A stretch of 64,000 nucleotides of DNA from Mesorhizobium xinjiangense (GTDB lineage: Bacteria > Pseudomonadota > Alphaproteobacteria > Rhizobiales > Rhizobiaceae): positions 310,001 to 374,000 of the forward strand of contig NZ_WOAC01000002.1 of NCBI RefSeq assembly GCF_009749525.1, read 5' to 3'. The notes beneath the pieces are model-generated. The model was not told the origin of the DNA. It saw only the letters and a program-made list of their open reading frames with translations, and did no database searches. The position numbers and the translations under genes were made by a program. Within the stretch, counting starts at the first letter, position 1, and every line of letters starts with the position of its first letter. This document shows, one piece after another, positions 29,993 through 40,062 of the stretch.

Positions 29993-30306
29993 ACTGGCTT
30001 TCGCTTCTCGAGGAATGGGCGAGCACCGGTCGTGACGATGAACGCTTCTGGCGTCTTACGCTTCGCGAAATCAACGTCATCATGAAGGGCGAATCCAAGC
30101 GACTGCGCCGCACGCACAATGAGCGGGCTTGGCAGGCTTGGCATACGGCGTTCCTCTCGGCCTTTCCCCCAGCAAAACCGAGCAAATTCATCAAGCTGGA
30201 CAGGCTCATGATGACCGAGAAAATCGACCGCGCGAAGCGGTCGAGCTGGGAAGACGACTTTGCCGCCGCGAAGGCGTGGGTCGCATCGGCTACCAGGGGC
30301 AGGTGA
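29962..30306 (+). CDS. tail assembly chaperone T extension, reached by -1 frameshift
   Basis: An open frame of 114 codons in the -1 frame relative to the G-type gene. It has no upstream start codon of its own that would include the first part (I-D-W-L-S-L-L-E-E-W-A-S-T-G-R), so fusion via the slippery site is the simplest reading. It would give a 223-residue G-T protein. The T part is helical, with W-R-L-T-L-R-E-I-N and K-F-I-K-L-D-R-L-M-M, and is probably the section that binds the tape measure. The stop falls 2 bp before the tape-measure start. Confidence 0.8.
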   Translation, partial: AAPSEGESRIDWLSLLEEWASTGRDDERFWRLTLREINVIMKGESKRLRRTHNERAWQAWHTAFLSAFPPAKPSKFIKLDRLMMTEKIDRAKRSSWEDDFAAAKAWVASATRGR

Positions 30307-30307
30307 A

Positions 30308-32389
30308 ATGGCAGGCTCATCGGTCATCGGCGCGTTGAGGGTCAACCTCGGCATCGACAGCGCCCAATTCAACACCGGTCTGAAGGACGCTCAGACCGGT
30401 GCCGAACGGTTCGCGAAGGTGGCAAAGACCGCCTTCGCGGCCGTCGGGGCGGCGGCTGTCGCGATGGCCAGCGCCTTTGCGGTCGGCGTTCGACGCTCCC
30501 TGACCGAGGCCGACGATCTGACCAAGATGGCGCAGAAGATCGGCATTCCGATCGAGGAACTGTCGAAGCTGAAATATGCCGCTGATCTATCTGGCGTCTC
30601 GCTCAGCGGCCTATCGACAGGTGTCCGGCGCCTTTCCCAGAATATGAACGATGCCGCGCATGGCGTGGGTGAGGGGGCGGAAGCCTTTGAGCAGCTGGGC
30701 ATCAATGTGCTCGGTGCCGATGGCAAACTGAAATCCTCCAGCCAGATCCTGGCCGAGATCGCAGACCGCTTCGAAAAGATGCCGGATGGGGCCGAGAAGA
30801 CGGCCCTTGCGATGGACCTCATGGGCCGTTCCGGCGCCGATCTCATTCCATTGCTGAACGGCGGTTCGGCCGCGCTCAATTCCCTGCTGCTTGAGGCCAA
30901 GGCGTTCGGGCTTGAGATCAGCCAGAAGACGGGCAAGGCCGCCGAGATATTCAACGACAACCTCGCGCGCATGAGCTACGCCCTGCAGGGTGTCACGCTC
31001 AGTCTTACCGCCGCACTCGCACCAGCCCTCGTTGTCGTGTCGGAGGCCATGGTCAACCTGGCGCAGATGTTCGTCGACGCGCTCCAGTACCTGCCGACAC
31101 TGGCGGAATATGCCGCCGTTGCCGGTGGGGCGCTCGCTGCCATGGTCTCACCGGCCATTCTCGCTGCCTTCGGCAACCTGACGACGGCTATTGCGGTCGG
31201 GCTTGTGGGTGCTGTGCGCGCCCTGACCGCGGTCATTGCGGCCAATCCGCTCGGCGCGCTCGCTGTCGGTATCGCCGCTGCTGTCACGGCGGCCTACCAT
31301 TTCCGTGACGAGATCCAGAAGGCCATCGGCGTTGACGTGGTGCAGCTCGCCAGGAACGCTGCAAACCTCGTGATCGGCTCATTCGTGGCCGCCTATGAGG
31401 ACATCAAGTTCGTCTGGACGAATTTCCCCGACATCATCGGTGCCGCCGTGATCGGAGCCGCCAACGCGGTCATCGCCGGCACGGAGAATATGATCAATGC
31501 CGCAACCGGCCTGCTCGACTCCTTCATTGCCAAGGTGAATTCGGCATTGTCGGCGCTGCCCGGCGGGCTGGAGATCGGTCAGATCGGCGCTGTTAGCATC
31601 GGCAGGATCCAGAACGATGCGGCTGCCCGTTTGAGCAGCGCGGTCGGCAATCGGAACGCGGCGGTCAGCGCAGCGCTGAACTTCGACTACATCGGCGAGA
31701 TCGGTTCTGCCTTCGAAGGTGCGACGGCGGGGGCCCAGAATTTCGGGGCGGCGGTGGGCGGCGTCAACGATGAGCTGGAAGACCTCGGCGGCTCCGGCGG
31801 CGGCGGCAAGAAGGGAGGGTCCGGCAAGGCGAAGAAGGCAAGCGACGAACTGAAGAAGATGGCCGAGGCCATGCAGAACGCCAAGGAAACCCTTGGAGAG
31901 GGTTTCGGATCGGTCATTCAAGGGCTGGTCAAAGGGACGCTCGATTGGAAGGATGCGATCGTTCAGGCGGGCCAGTCGCTCCTTCGCTATCTGAACGAAA
32001 TCAATGTTGCCCGCGGCAGCTCCGGATTGTTCGGCGGTGGCTTGTTCCAGGGGCTGCTGGGATCGCTCCTTGGCTTTCGTGCCAATGGAGGGGGTATCAG
32101 CGCAGGCAACCCGTATGTTGTCGGGGAGCGCGGACCAGAGCTGATTGTCCCGAACACGAACGGGACCGTGATTTCCAACAGGGATATGCAGGGGCTCGGC
32201 GGTGGACTCCGCATCTCGGTCGCATCCGACGTCGACAATTCGGGCAACATCACGCCCTTCGTCACCTCGATAGCACGCGAGGAAAGCACGAAGGCGGCGG
32301 GGCGGGTCGCCCGCAGCGTCGACAGCCAGGTCGATCAGCGCAACGAGAACCGGGATGTCCGGCGTATCCGGCCAAGGAGTCCGTTCTGA
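30308..32389 (+). CDS. tape measure protein
   Basis: A 694-residue protein. The start at 30308 lies 2 bp after the T stop. N-terminal R-V-N-L-G-I-D-S-A-Q-F-N-T-G-L-K is the phage tail length-tape-measure start, followed by a coiled-coil part, two or three hydrophobic segments between residues about 230 and 340, and a Gly-rich linker around residue 500. The C-terminus has G-G-G-I-S-A-G-N-P-Y-V-V-G-E-R-G-P-E, common to these proteins. Length sets the tail length and it also helps DNA entry. Confidence 0.93.
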   Translation: MAGSSVIGALRVNLGIDSAQFNTGLKDAQTGAERFAKVAKTAFAAVGAAAVAMASAFAVGVRRSLTEADDLTKMAQKIGIPIEELSKLKYAADLSGVSLSGLSTGVRRLSQNMNDAAHGVGEGAEAFEQLGINVLGADGKLKSSSQILAEIADRFEKMPDGAEKTALAMDLMGRSGADLIPLLNGGSAALNSLLLEAKAFGLEISQKTGKAAEIFNDNLARMSYALQGVTLSLTAALAPALVVVSEAMVNLAQMFVDALQYLPTLAEYAAVAGGALAAMVSPAILAAFGNLTTAIAVGLVGAVRALTAVIAANPLGALAVGIAAAVTAAYHFRDEIQKAIGVDVVQLARNAANLVIGSFVAAYEDIKFVWTNFPDIIGAAVIGAANAVIAGTENMINAATGLLDSFIAKVNSALSALPGGLEIGQIGAVSIGRIQNDAAARLSSAVGNRNAAVSAALNFDYIGEIGSAFEGATAGAQNFGAAVGGVNDELEDLGGSGGGGKKGGSGKAKKASDELKKMAEAMQNAKETLGEGFGSVIQGLVKGTLDWKDAIVQAGQSLLRYLNEINVARGSSGLFGGGLFQGLLGSLLGFRANGGGISAGNPYVVGERGPELIVPNTNGTVISNRDMQGLGGGLRISVASDVDNSGNITPFVTSIAREESTKAAGRVARSVDSQVDQRNENRDVRRIRPRSPF

Positions 32390-33096
32390 TGCTGCGACTG
32401 ATCACCTGGCCCGACGGTCTGTGGGGCTTTGTCGACATCAATCCGGTCAGCGGGCCAAAGGCACGCAGTTCCGGCGGCAACACGGCGCAGGACGGAACCG
32501 AACAGACCTTCGAAGGCATCGGCGACCTGGTGGCGCTGGAGCTCGTATTCTCGGCCAAGAACGGCGTGACGGGCGCGCGGCGCCAGCGCGGCCTGGTGAC
32601 GGCGCTGCACAGCGGCGCCAACGCCATGCGGCTCCAGTTCAACGATCCCGACATCATGACGCCGGCCGAGGCGGGCGTGTCGTGCCCCGAGGAACAGAAC
32701 TGGAGCAATGGCGAGCCCTGGTCGAACGGGGAGGGCTGGGCGCCCACCTATCCGGTCGTGCCGGTCGCGGCGGCGGCCGGGTTCGACACCGGGATCGTCC
32801 GCCTCGCCAACGAATTCTGGGGGCACACGCTCGGCTATGGCGACTATCTCGGGTTCTTCCCGTTCCACTTCGGTATCTACATGGTCACTGAGGTGATCGA
32901 GCCCGGGCAATACAGGGTCTGGCCGCGTCTGCGAAAGGCGCTGACGGCGGAGGATTACGCCACGCTCTACCCTACGCTCGTGATGAAGGCCGTGGGGACA
33001 ACAGTCGCACCGCCGCGCGACCTGGTTGCCACGGGCGGCAGCATCACGCTGGTCGAGGTGATCGACCCTTACGTGCGCAGCGATTTTACAGGCTGA
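32389..33096 (+). CDS. minor tail protein, distal-tail-like
   Basis: A 235-residue protein directly after the tape measure and overlapping it by TGATG. N-terminal L-R-L-I-T-W-P-D-G-L-W-G-F and later L-A-N-E-F-W-G-H-T, G-F-F-P-F-H-F-G-I-Y and V-W-P-R-L-R-K-A are mostly beta strands. Position argues for a distal tail or tail-tip protein. The family name is not certain from motif alone. Confidence 0.78.
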   Translation: MLRLITWPDGLWGFVDINPVSGPKARSSGGNTAQDGTEQTFEGIGDLVALELVFSAKNGVTGARRQRGLVTALHSGANAMRLQFNDPDIMTPAEAGVSCPEEQNWSNGEPWSNGEGWAPTYPVVPVAAAAGFDTGIVRLANEFWGHTLGYGDYLGFFPFHFGIYMVTEVIEPGQYRVWPRLRKALTAEDYATLYPTLVMKAVGTTVAPPRDLVATGGSITLVEVIDPYVRSDFTG

Positions 33097-33098
33097 CC

Positions 33099-33665
33099 AT
33101 GGCACTCGATCTTGACGCTCTCTCCGGCCTGCATATCCAGCGCGCCTGGTTTGCCGCGGTCGACTTTCCTTCGGGCCTTCGCCGGCTCCATACCGGGCTC
33201 GGGCCCAAGGAGATCGGCGGCTTTACCTGGGAAGGCATTTCCGATCCCTTCGGCGGGCAGCTCGTCTCGGTCGGATCGATCGAGGAGCCTGACTTCGGCC
33301 AGGCGCCGAAGGTCGATGTCGTCATGTCCGGGGCGAACAAGGCCTTCCTCAAATCCATGTGGGACGATCGGCACGCTGTCGAAGGCGCGGCGTGCGATCT
33401 CTATTTCGCGATCTTCGATGCCGAGACAGGTGAGGCGCTGTCCGGTCTGGAGCATATGTTCCCCGGCAAGATCACCGCGCCGAAATTCGCCTTCACCGGG
33501 GCGACGATCCGGGCGATCCAGCTTTCGATCGTCTCGGAATGGGAGGGGCTGAACTTCCCGGCCACTGGCGCGATGTGGTCGCCGGCCGGCCAGCGGGCGC
33601 GCTATCCCGGCGATGCCGGCCTGGACTACATCAACGTGCCCGCGACGGAGTTCTACCGGAAATGA
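33099..33665 (+). CDS. tail-tip protein (DUF2163-like)
   Basis: A 188-residue beta-rich protein (A-W-F-A-A-V-D-F-P-S-G, G-S-I-E-E-P-D-F-G-Q-A-P, F-A-F-T-G-A-T-I-R). Genes with this order after the tape measure in Rhizobiales phages and gene-transfer agents encode a tail-tip protein before a cell-wall peptidase, which follows here. The 3' end overlaps the next gene by 4 bp. It is likely part of the tail-tip complex. Confidence 0.72.
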   Translation: MALDLDALSGLHIQRAWFAAVDFPSGLRRLHTGLGPKEIGGFTWEGISDPFGGQLVSVGSIEEPDFGQAPKVDVVMSGANKAFLKSMWDDRHAVEGAACDLYFAIFDAETGEALSGLEHMFPGKITAPKFAFTGATIRAIQLSIVSEWEGLNFPATGAMWSPAGQRARYPGDAGLDYINVPATEFYRK

Positions 33666-34081
33666 CCATCACGGCGGAGCAACGTGAGCGCGGAGAGCGG
33701 CTGCGGGCGCTCGTGGAGCACCTGAAGGGCAAGCCGGTTGAATACGGCGTCGACGATTGCTCGATGCTGCCGGCACAATGGGTGGCCGATGTGACCGGCC
33801 GTGAATTTGACTGGCCGGTTTATGGCAGCCGCGACGGAGCCGCGGCGATCATCGATGCGGCCGGCGGGCTGGTGAATGTCTGGCTGCCCGTTGTGCGGTC
33901 GCTCGGGCTCATCGAGCGCTTCGACGTGCCGGAGATCGGCGACATCGGCATCATCGATACGAGCCATGGCCATGTCGGCGGTATCTGGCTGCACGGGCAA
34001 ACCTTCCTGTGGCGCGCCGATCAGGGCGTGCGCGTGCTCGGGGTGCGCTCGCACCGCATCGTTAGGATCTGGCAAGTCTGA
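33662..34081 (+). CDS. NlpC/P60-like tail-tip peptidase
   Basis: A 139-residue protein. The motif D-D-C-S-M-L-P-A-Q-W (about residues 31-40) carries the catalytic Cys and H-G-H-V-G-G-I-W at about 103 the His, the pattern of NlpC/P60-like papain-fold peptidases. At this place it is expected to open the host cell wall during infection. It is shorter than classic NlpC proteins, as is usual for phage tail forms (DUF6950-like). A 4-bp overlap couples it to the gene upstream. Confidence 0.8.
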   Translation: MTITAEQRERGERLRALVEHLKGKPVEYGVDDCSMLPAQWVADVTGREFDWPVYGSRDGAAAIIDAAGGLVNVWLPVVRSLGLIERFDVPEIGDIGIIDTSHGHVGGIWLHGQTFLWRADQGVRVLGVRSHRIVRIWQV

Positions 34082-34082
34082 C

Positions 34083-36266
34083 ATGAAGCTGAAGACGGCT
34101 CTTCTGGCTGGCACGTCGCTGCTGGCGATGACAGCGCACGCCCATGCCTTCTCCGCCATCGGCTCGGCCGTGATATCGGCGCTGCTGTCGGTGGGCGCGG
34201 CGGGGATATTGCCGGCGGCCAGCGCCACGGCGATCGGGCTCGCCACGGTCGGCATTGCCGCTACGGTGGCGCAGATTGGCCTTTCGGCCGCGCTCTTCGG
34301 TCGCCAGCCCTCCGTCGATCCTGGCGAGATCAAGAACACGACGCAGGGCACTGAGGGACCCGGCCGCTATGCCTTCGGCCGCGTACGGCTGGCTGGCAAG
34401 ATCGGCTTCGGCAATACGGCCGAGTACGATATCTATCGGCTCCTGCTCAATTGCTTCGGGCCGATCTCGGCGATCGAGGAATGGTTCTACGACAACCGCT
34501 CCGTGACCGTCGATCCCGGCGGGTCCGTCACCTCCCCGCCCTGGGCGATCAGCGGCGGGTCACGTCTGTGGCTCAAATGGAAGGCCGGGACGGGCAGCGA
34601 AGGCGCGTGGCCGGAGCTTATCAACGATTTCCCGACGCTCTGGACTTCGGCGCATAGGGTTCGCGGTATCGGGCAGGTGCTGCTTCGGGCGATCAATCCC
34701 GGCACGGCCGATGATGATTTCGCGACGCTTTTCCAGGGCGGCATCAAGGAACTGGAGATCCTGGCCCGCGTGGGCGAGTTCTTCGACCCGCGCGATTCCT
34801 CGACCGACTGGACGATGAACGGTGTCCTGCATTGCCTGCACTGGCTGCGCATGTTGCCGGGCGTGACGGACGGCAACATCGATTTCGACGCCATTGAGGC
34901 AGTTGCCGATCAGGCGGAAGACATGGTGCCGACGCTTTCGGGCACCGCGCCGCGATGCCAGCTTTCGGGCGGATGGGAAGGGCCGCTGACGCACGACATC
35001 GTGCTCGACATGCGCGACAGCGCAGGTCTCGAGATGGTGCGCCAGGACAATGGCAAATGGACGTTCCGTTTCCTGGAGGACTATCCGGATTCTGAAATCA
35101 CCTTCCTTGCCCGACACATCATCGACATCTTCCCGCAGGCCGGGCCGGAAGGGGCGAAGCGGCCGAATGTCTGCAAGCTGGAATATTTCTCGCCGGAGCG
35201 CGCCTACGAGATCGCGGAGATCGACCTGACCAATGCGCCCTGGGCGAAGGTGCAGAGCGAGGCCAATCGATACGGCGAGCAGGAATACCGCGCCCAGCTC
35301 ATCTTCTGCACCAATGCCAGCCAGGCACAGAGGATCGCGCGGCGCCGGTTCTACATGGAGCGGGCCGACTACGGCATCCTGAAAACCACCTTCGCCGGTG
35401 TGGCGGCATGGGGCAAACGCACCGCCGACATAGAAATCCCGGACGTGGGCGAGGACGGGGCCAGCATCTTCGTCAGGGCGAGGCTCGGCACTGTGCGCGT
35501 CAATGACGACGAGGGCACCTGCGAAATCCCGTTCAAGATCATCCCGGACGAACTCAAGACGGCATGGAACCCGGCGACGATGGAGGTTGCACCGCCGCCA
35601 CAATTGCCCGCGTTCCAGTATGAAAGCGAACTCGACCAACCGGCAATGCCGAGCGCGGCGACCGTAGTGCAGTATCCTGGCGGGGCCTACGAGACCAGGA
35701 TGAAGTTTTCCGGCGTTGCCGGCGGCACCACGGCCGAGGCGAACTATCGGGAGTATGTCGGCGGACTGCCCGAGCCATGGACTGGCATGACCGAATATCA
35801 GGGTGCTTCGGGCGCTTGGTACGGCTGGGACGCGGGAGACGCCCGGCCGCAGGCGGATTTCCGGGCTAGGTTCTTCAACAATGACGACGAGGGAAGCTAT
35901 TTCTCGCCAGAGCTCGAAGTTGAGCCGCTTGCGATCAACAACTCATCTCCGGCCGCGCCGGTGGTGAGCGGCAGCCTGATCGGCGATCAGCTTACGGGCT
36001 ACCAACTGCAGGTGACGGCTCGCACGACGCAACTCCGCGTCGTCAAGATGCTGTTCGAATACAATCACGACGGCGGCGGATGGAACATTTTTGCGACCGT
36101 CGATAACGTCCGCCCCGACCAAGGCGTCACCCGGACAACCATACCCTTTCCGCAGGCGCAAGACGACCAGGTGCTGAGCTGGCGGGTTTCGTGCTTCACC
36201 TCAAACAACACGCAAGGTGCCTATGACAGCGGGGCAGTCATCATTCCCGGCACTGGTGGCGCTTGA
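34083..36266 (+). CDS. tail hub / host specificity protein (gpJ-like)
   Basis: A 727-residue protein in the gpJ position. The N-terminal 22 residues (M-K-L-K-T-A-L-L-A-G-T-S-L-L-A-M-T-A-H-A) read like a signal peptide, and a hydrophobic Ala-rich region follows to residue 80, which is unusual for a virion protein. The central part (residues about 90-520) is a beta-rich hub (L-L-L-N-C-F-G-P-I-S, W-T-M-N-G-V-L-H-C-L-H), and the C-terminal 130 residues look like a fibronectin-type module (N-S-S-P-A-A-P-V-V-S-G-S). It carries the fibre and helps DNA entry. Confidence 0.82.
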   Translation: MKLKTALLAGTSLLAMTAHAHAFSAIGSAVISALLSVGAAGILPAASATAIGLATVGIAATVAQIGLSAALFGRQPSVDPGEIKNTTQGTEGPGRYAFGRVRLAGKIGFGNTAEYDIYRLLLNCFGPISAIEEWFYDNRSVTVDPGGSVTSPPWAISGGSRLWLKWKAGTGSEGAWPELINDFPTLWTSAHRVRGIGQVLLRAINPGTADDDFATLFQGGIKELEILARVGEFFDPRDSSTDWTMNGVLHCLHWLRMLPGVTDGNIDFDAIEAVADQAEDMVPTLSGTAPRCQLSGGWEGPLTHDIVLDMRDSAGLEMVRQDNGKWTFRFLEDYPDSEITFLARHIIDIFPQAGPEGAKRPNVCKLEYFSPERAYEIAEIDLTNAPWAKVQSEANRYGEQEYRAQLIFCTNASQAQRIARRRFYMERADYGILKTTFAGVAAWGKRTADIEIPDVGEDGASIFVRARLGTVRVNDDEGTCEIPFKIIPDELKTAWNPATMEVAPPPQLPAFQYESELDQPAMPSAATVVQYPGGAYETRMKFSGVAGGTTAEANYREYVGGLPEPWTGMTEYQGASGAWYGWDAGDARPQADFRARFFNNDDEGSYFSPELEVEPLAINNSSPAAPVVSGSLIGDQLTGYQLQVTARTTQLRVVKMLFEYNHDGGGWNIFATVDNVRPDQGVTRTTIPFPQAQDDQVLSWRVSCFTSNNTQGAYDSGAVIIPGTGGA

Positions 36267-36382
36267 AAACTGACGCGGCCGGCGTGCCGCACCTGACCTG
36301 AAACGACCAATCCCTTTTTCCGGCGGTCGCTGTCTTGGCAGCCGCACGATCGACCTCACCCTGACATTTCGGAGATTGATGA

Positions 36383-39172
36383 ATGACCGTTTGGACCAAA
36401 CGCGGCGTTGACATTGCTGCCTCCTATGACGCCGCAGGCGAAGCCCGCAAGGTCGCCAATGGCGAAATGCAGGTCTGGATGACCGAGGCCGAGCGCGCGA
36501 TCGACGGCGCCGCCATCGGCCGCATCGACCAAGTGACCTGGGCCGATCTCGCGGCGATCACCGGCGAGACTGAGGGCCAGCCGGCGCAGGTGGTCGGGCC
36601 GGATGCCGGCACACATACCGATCCGGTCACCAGCGCCACGGTAGACAATGAGGGCTCCTTTATCTGGTCGTCCTCGCCGGCCGGCTGGCGGCGTGTGGGC
36701 GGGTTGCCGAATGAGATCATCAACGGTACGAACACCGGTGCTGGCACGGCCAACGCCGTCCAGGCCGACACGATCCCGGTCGGCTTCAACACCAATCCCT
36801 ACCAGGCGCTGATCTCCGTCAATTTCGTGGCTGCCAACGATGATGCCATGACGCTCTCGCTCAACGAAGAGCCGCCGCGCGACCTGGTGACGAATACGGG
36901 TGATCCGATCCCTGCCGGTTATGTTCAGCCTGGCATGGCTGCCCTTGTCATCGTTGATGGCAATGGCGACTATCGCTTCTTCAGCTACGGGGATGCGAGC
37001 GCCATCCAGGCGGCAGCGGAAGCGGCGGCTGCGGATGCAGCAGCGAGCGCTGCGGCAGCACAAGCGGCGGTTCCAAACGTCTTTCCGGCTGACATAGCAG
37101 CCCTGCAAGCCGTTGATACCGGCGTCAACACTGTGGCCTATCTGACCGATTCGTCGCGCGCCGGGCAGTTCGTGTGGGATGCATCGGACTTTTCGGGCAC
37201 GCTGCTCGGGCCGGACATCGTGTCGTCGTCTGTCGATGATGGCACAGACACGATTACGTCTGCCGGGCATGGCCTGATGCTCGGTCAGGCGGTTATCGTC
37301 ACGGCTGCGGTCAATGGGCTCGCCACCAACACGATCTATTACGTTATCAAGGTGGATGACGACAACTTCCAGCTTGCCGCAAGCTTCGATGATGCGCACG
37401 ACGGCACGCCTGTCAATTTGACGGGAACGACCACAACAACTGTCAAATGGCATCACGATGCCGCACAGGGCGTCTATGTGACGCCCGCAACTGATATCTC
37501 GGGTGCTTCAGGTGCATGGGTGCGACGACAGGCCGATAACAGGCTAAATCCGCGGTGGTTTGGCGCAACGGGCGGTGCATCGACCGACGACAGCGAGGCG
37601 ATCAATCTATGCATCGATTTCATGCGCGCTTTCCGAGACAGCAGTACATTCACCTATGTTGTCGACGGTCAGAGCGCAAAGTATGCGCACGATCGGTCAT
37701 TGAATTTCACGAGCATCCGAGGCCGTTCCTGGGGCCTGTTCAACATCAAGTTTTTGGCCCGATGCACTGACCAGATCGCGGTCGATTTTACCGACAGTCA
37801 GTTCGGGCGGATCGATGATGCGACAGTGCAGGGCGATGCAACCAATACCCCTGATGTCGGGTTCTTCTTCGGTCGTCGCGATGATGGGGGTGGTATCCCG
37901 TATCCGACCGCTCAGGGCTTTGACATCGGCGTGATCGAGTATTTCGGCACGTTCAAGAAGTTCGGCCTTCTCAATCTGGCGTCCGAGGTCATGCACATCG
38001 ATACGGCTCAGGGCGCTAACAACTACCCCTCCGCAAATGCTGCCGTTGATGCGTTCGTCGGGCACTCGGATGTGATCGCCAATTTCTGCGGCATGCCGAC
38101 TTCGATCTACCAGACGATCGGTCTCGGCTCTCAGTCTCTCGCGTCGGTCATCATCGACAACCACAACGCACAGCGCGGCAGCGCCTACGCCTACACGATT
38201 ACGAACATCTCAAAGAGCAATCCGGCGGTCGTCACCATTGCGCCTGCCGACGCCGCCGACGGCAACGCTAATTTTGGTCTCGTGAATGGTGCGGCCATCT
38301 TCCTTGATGTCATTCAGGGCACCAATCCCGCATGGCTTGAGCAGCTTTCATGGAAAACCTTCACTGTCGCCAACCTGAATGTCGGTGCGGGCACGTTCGA
38401 ACTTTCCGGCATCGATACGACTGGCACGACAGGAACGTTCACAAGCGGTATTCTGCGCAACAATACCGGCCCGGCGACGGTTCTTGGTCAAAATGCGCTC
38501 TATAAGGAGGCAGGCGGTTATCTGGTGGCATACAGCACCGCCAAATATCGTCTCGACGCGCGCGGCGATGATGATTGGAATTGGCACATCGAGCTTGCCG
38601 GGCGCTACGAACCGCCAACGCGCGAACTTGTTACCGTGTTCGGTGGGGTGGGTGGTGCCATATCGAAAATTCGCCATCTGAAAATCACCGATGACAACAG
38701 CGCTTCGTTGACCTCCGTTCTACGCGCCGCCGCCGTCAGCGGCGGTGGCGTGATCCAGTTGCAGGGTTTCGAACTGGAGATCAGCCATGCTGCTCAGGTT
38801 CCGGATGGCGGCACATTCCAGTTGGCATCGCAATTCGAGGTGTTGATCGGTCGTCTTAGTGTGCCCGACGATGCATTCTATCAGGCCGCTGGTTCCTTCG
38901 CTGCGTTTCATGGCAAGTGGGAAATTGGCGAAGAAGGAAGTTTCGCACAACAATCGTTCGAAGGCCGTGTCGCTTTCGCAGGTGGGCTGTCAGTGCAGAG
39001 CGCTACATCGACGCAAATCGCCTCGGCCACGGACCCGATTAACACGGTCAACAAGTATGTCGGGAAAATCATCCTGGACACGACAAACCATCGCCTGATG
39101 GTAGCGCGTGGCGGCATTGTCGGTTCGCAATGGGACGTTTGCGATGGCTCCGCTGTCGTCGTTCCGTCATAA
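36383..39172 (+). CDS. tailspike with beta-helix domain
   Basis: A 929-residue protein. Residues 1-230 form the N-terminal virion-binding part, with a T-W-A-D-L-A-A-I-T-G segment, followed by an Ala-rich coiled coil (residues about 210-235). From residue 390 (N-P-R-W-F-G-A-T-G-G-A-S-T-D-D-S-E-A-I) begins a pectate-lyase-like beta-helix start motif typical of tailspikes. Such proteins bind and often cleave surface polysaccharide. Catalytic residues cannot be assigned from the sequence. Confidence 0.85.
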   Translation: MTVWTKRGVDIAASYDAAGEARKVANGEMQVWMTEAERAIDGAAIGRIDQVTWADLAAITGETEGQPAQVVGPDAGTHTDPVTSATVDNEGSFIWSSSPAGWRRVGGLPNEIINGTNTGAGTANAVQADTIPVGFNTNPYQALISVNFVAANDDAMTLSLNEEPPRDLVTNTGDPIPAGYVQPGMAALVIVDGNGDYRFFSYGDASAIQAAAEAAAADAAASAAAAQAAVPNVFPADIAALQAVDTGVNTVAYLTDSSRAGQFVWDASDFSGTLLGPDIVSSSVDDGTDTITSAGHGLMLGQAVIVTAAVNGLATNTIYYVIKVDDDNFQLAASFDDAHDGTPVNLTGTTTTTVKWHHDAAQGVYVTPATDISGASGAWVRRQADNRLNPRWFGATGGASTDDSEAINLCIDFMRAFRDSSTFTYVVDGQSAKYAHDRSLNFTSIRGRSWGLFNIKFLARCTDQIAVDFTDSQFGRIDDATVQGDATNTPDVGFFFGRRDDGGGIPYPTAQGFDIGVIEYFGTFKKFGLLNLASEVMHIDTAQGANNYPSANAAVDAFVGHSDVIANFCGMPTSIYQTIGLGSQSLASVIIDNHNAQRGSAYAYTITNISKSNPAVVTIAPADAADGNANFGLVNGAAIFLDVIQGTNPAWLEQLSWKTFTVANLNVGAGTFELSGIDTTGTTGTFTSGILRNNTGPATVLGQNALYKEAGGYLVAYSTAKYRLDARGDDDWNWHIELAGRYEPPTRELVTVFGGVGGAISKIRHLKITDDNSASLTSVLRAAAVSGGGVIQLQGFELEISHAAQVPDGGTFQLASQFEVLIGRLSVPDDAFYQAAGSFAAFHGKWEIGEEGSFAQQSFEGRVAFAGGLSVQSATSTQIASATDPINTVNKYVGKIILDTTNHRLMVARGGIVGSQWDVCDGSAVVVPS

Positions 39173-39294
39173 TCCAGACCCTACGATGGGTGATTGTGGC
39201 AACGCTGGAAAACCTAGCCGATCGAAGCCCACACCGTTGAGTTGCAGTGCGGCGACTGATAGACGTGCAACCTCTTCAACTTAGAGGGGGTCTC

Positions 39295-40062
39295 ATGGAC
39301 CATCTTACTCCACCCGTCGAACTGATTGCGCAAAACAACGTTGGTATCCATGACAAGGAAAACATTCTTGCCGAGTATCGGAAGATCGGCACCTATCTCT
39401 TCACGGTGCTCAAAAACCGGGCCGGCGTTCGCCCGGACAGCGACATCCTCGACATGGGCTGCGGACTGGGGCGCGTGGCGGCTCCATTCACGACATATCT
39501 GACCAGCGGCAGCTACACCGGCGTCGACGTCGTCAAGTCGTCGATCGACTGGTGCGCGGAGCGGTATTCCGGCCTGCCGAACTTCCGTTTCATCCACGCC
39601 GACCTCTACAGCGAGTTCTATAATCCGAAGGCGACCGTAAGTGCTGAAAACTACCGTTTTCCGTTCGAAGACGGCAGCTTCGACGTGGTCTGGTCCTCGT
39701 CGCTCTTCACTCACATGCTGTTCGACGCGGTCGACAATTATCTGGGGGAAATGTCGCGGGTGCTCAAGCCGGGCGGGCGCATCTGGAACAGCTACCTCCT
39801 GCTCGACGAGATCTCCGAACCGCTGGTGCACGGTCGCCCCCGGTCGGATGGCCGGCGCATGGAACACGAGGTCAAGGGCGGGCGTGTCGGATGGAAGGAT
39901 AAGCCGGAATGGGTCGTTGGCCTGCGCCTGGACGGCATTAACGAACTGCATCGAAAACATGGGCTCGAGATCGTCGAGACGCAGCTTTCGAACTGGTCCG
40001 GAGGGCGCGAAGACGTTCCTTACAAGGGGCAGGATGTCATCATCGCGCGGAAGGCCTCCTAG
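39295..40062 (+). CDS. SAM-dependent methyltransferase after the tailspike
   Basis: A 255-residue class I methyltransferase. The SAM site is D-I-L-D-M-G-C-G-L-G-R (about residue 53), then Y-T-G-V-D-V-V-K-S and F-D-V-V-W-S-S-S-L-F-T-H-M, and L-K-P-G-G-R-I-W. The start at 39295 has GAGGGGG before it. Small-molecule or glycan methylation is more likely than DNA methylation because no D-P-P-Y/W motif exists. It ends in a stop shared with the convergent gene (CTAG). Confidence 0.88.
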   Translation: MDHLTPPVELIAQNNVGIHDKENILAEYRKIGTYLFTVLKNRAGVRPDSDILDMGCGLGRVAAPFTTYLTSGSYTGVDVVKSSIDWCAERYSGLPNFRFIHADLYSEFYNPKATVSAENYRFPFEDGSFDVVWSSSLFTHMLFDAVDNYLGEMSRVLKPGGRIWNSYLLLDEISEPLVHGRPRSDGRRMEHEVKGGRVGWKDKPEWVVGLRLDGINELHRKHGLEIVETQLSNWSGGREDVPYKGQDVIIARKAS

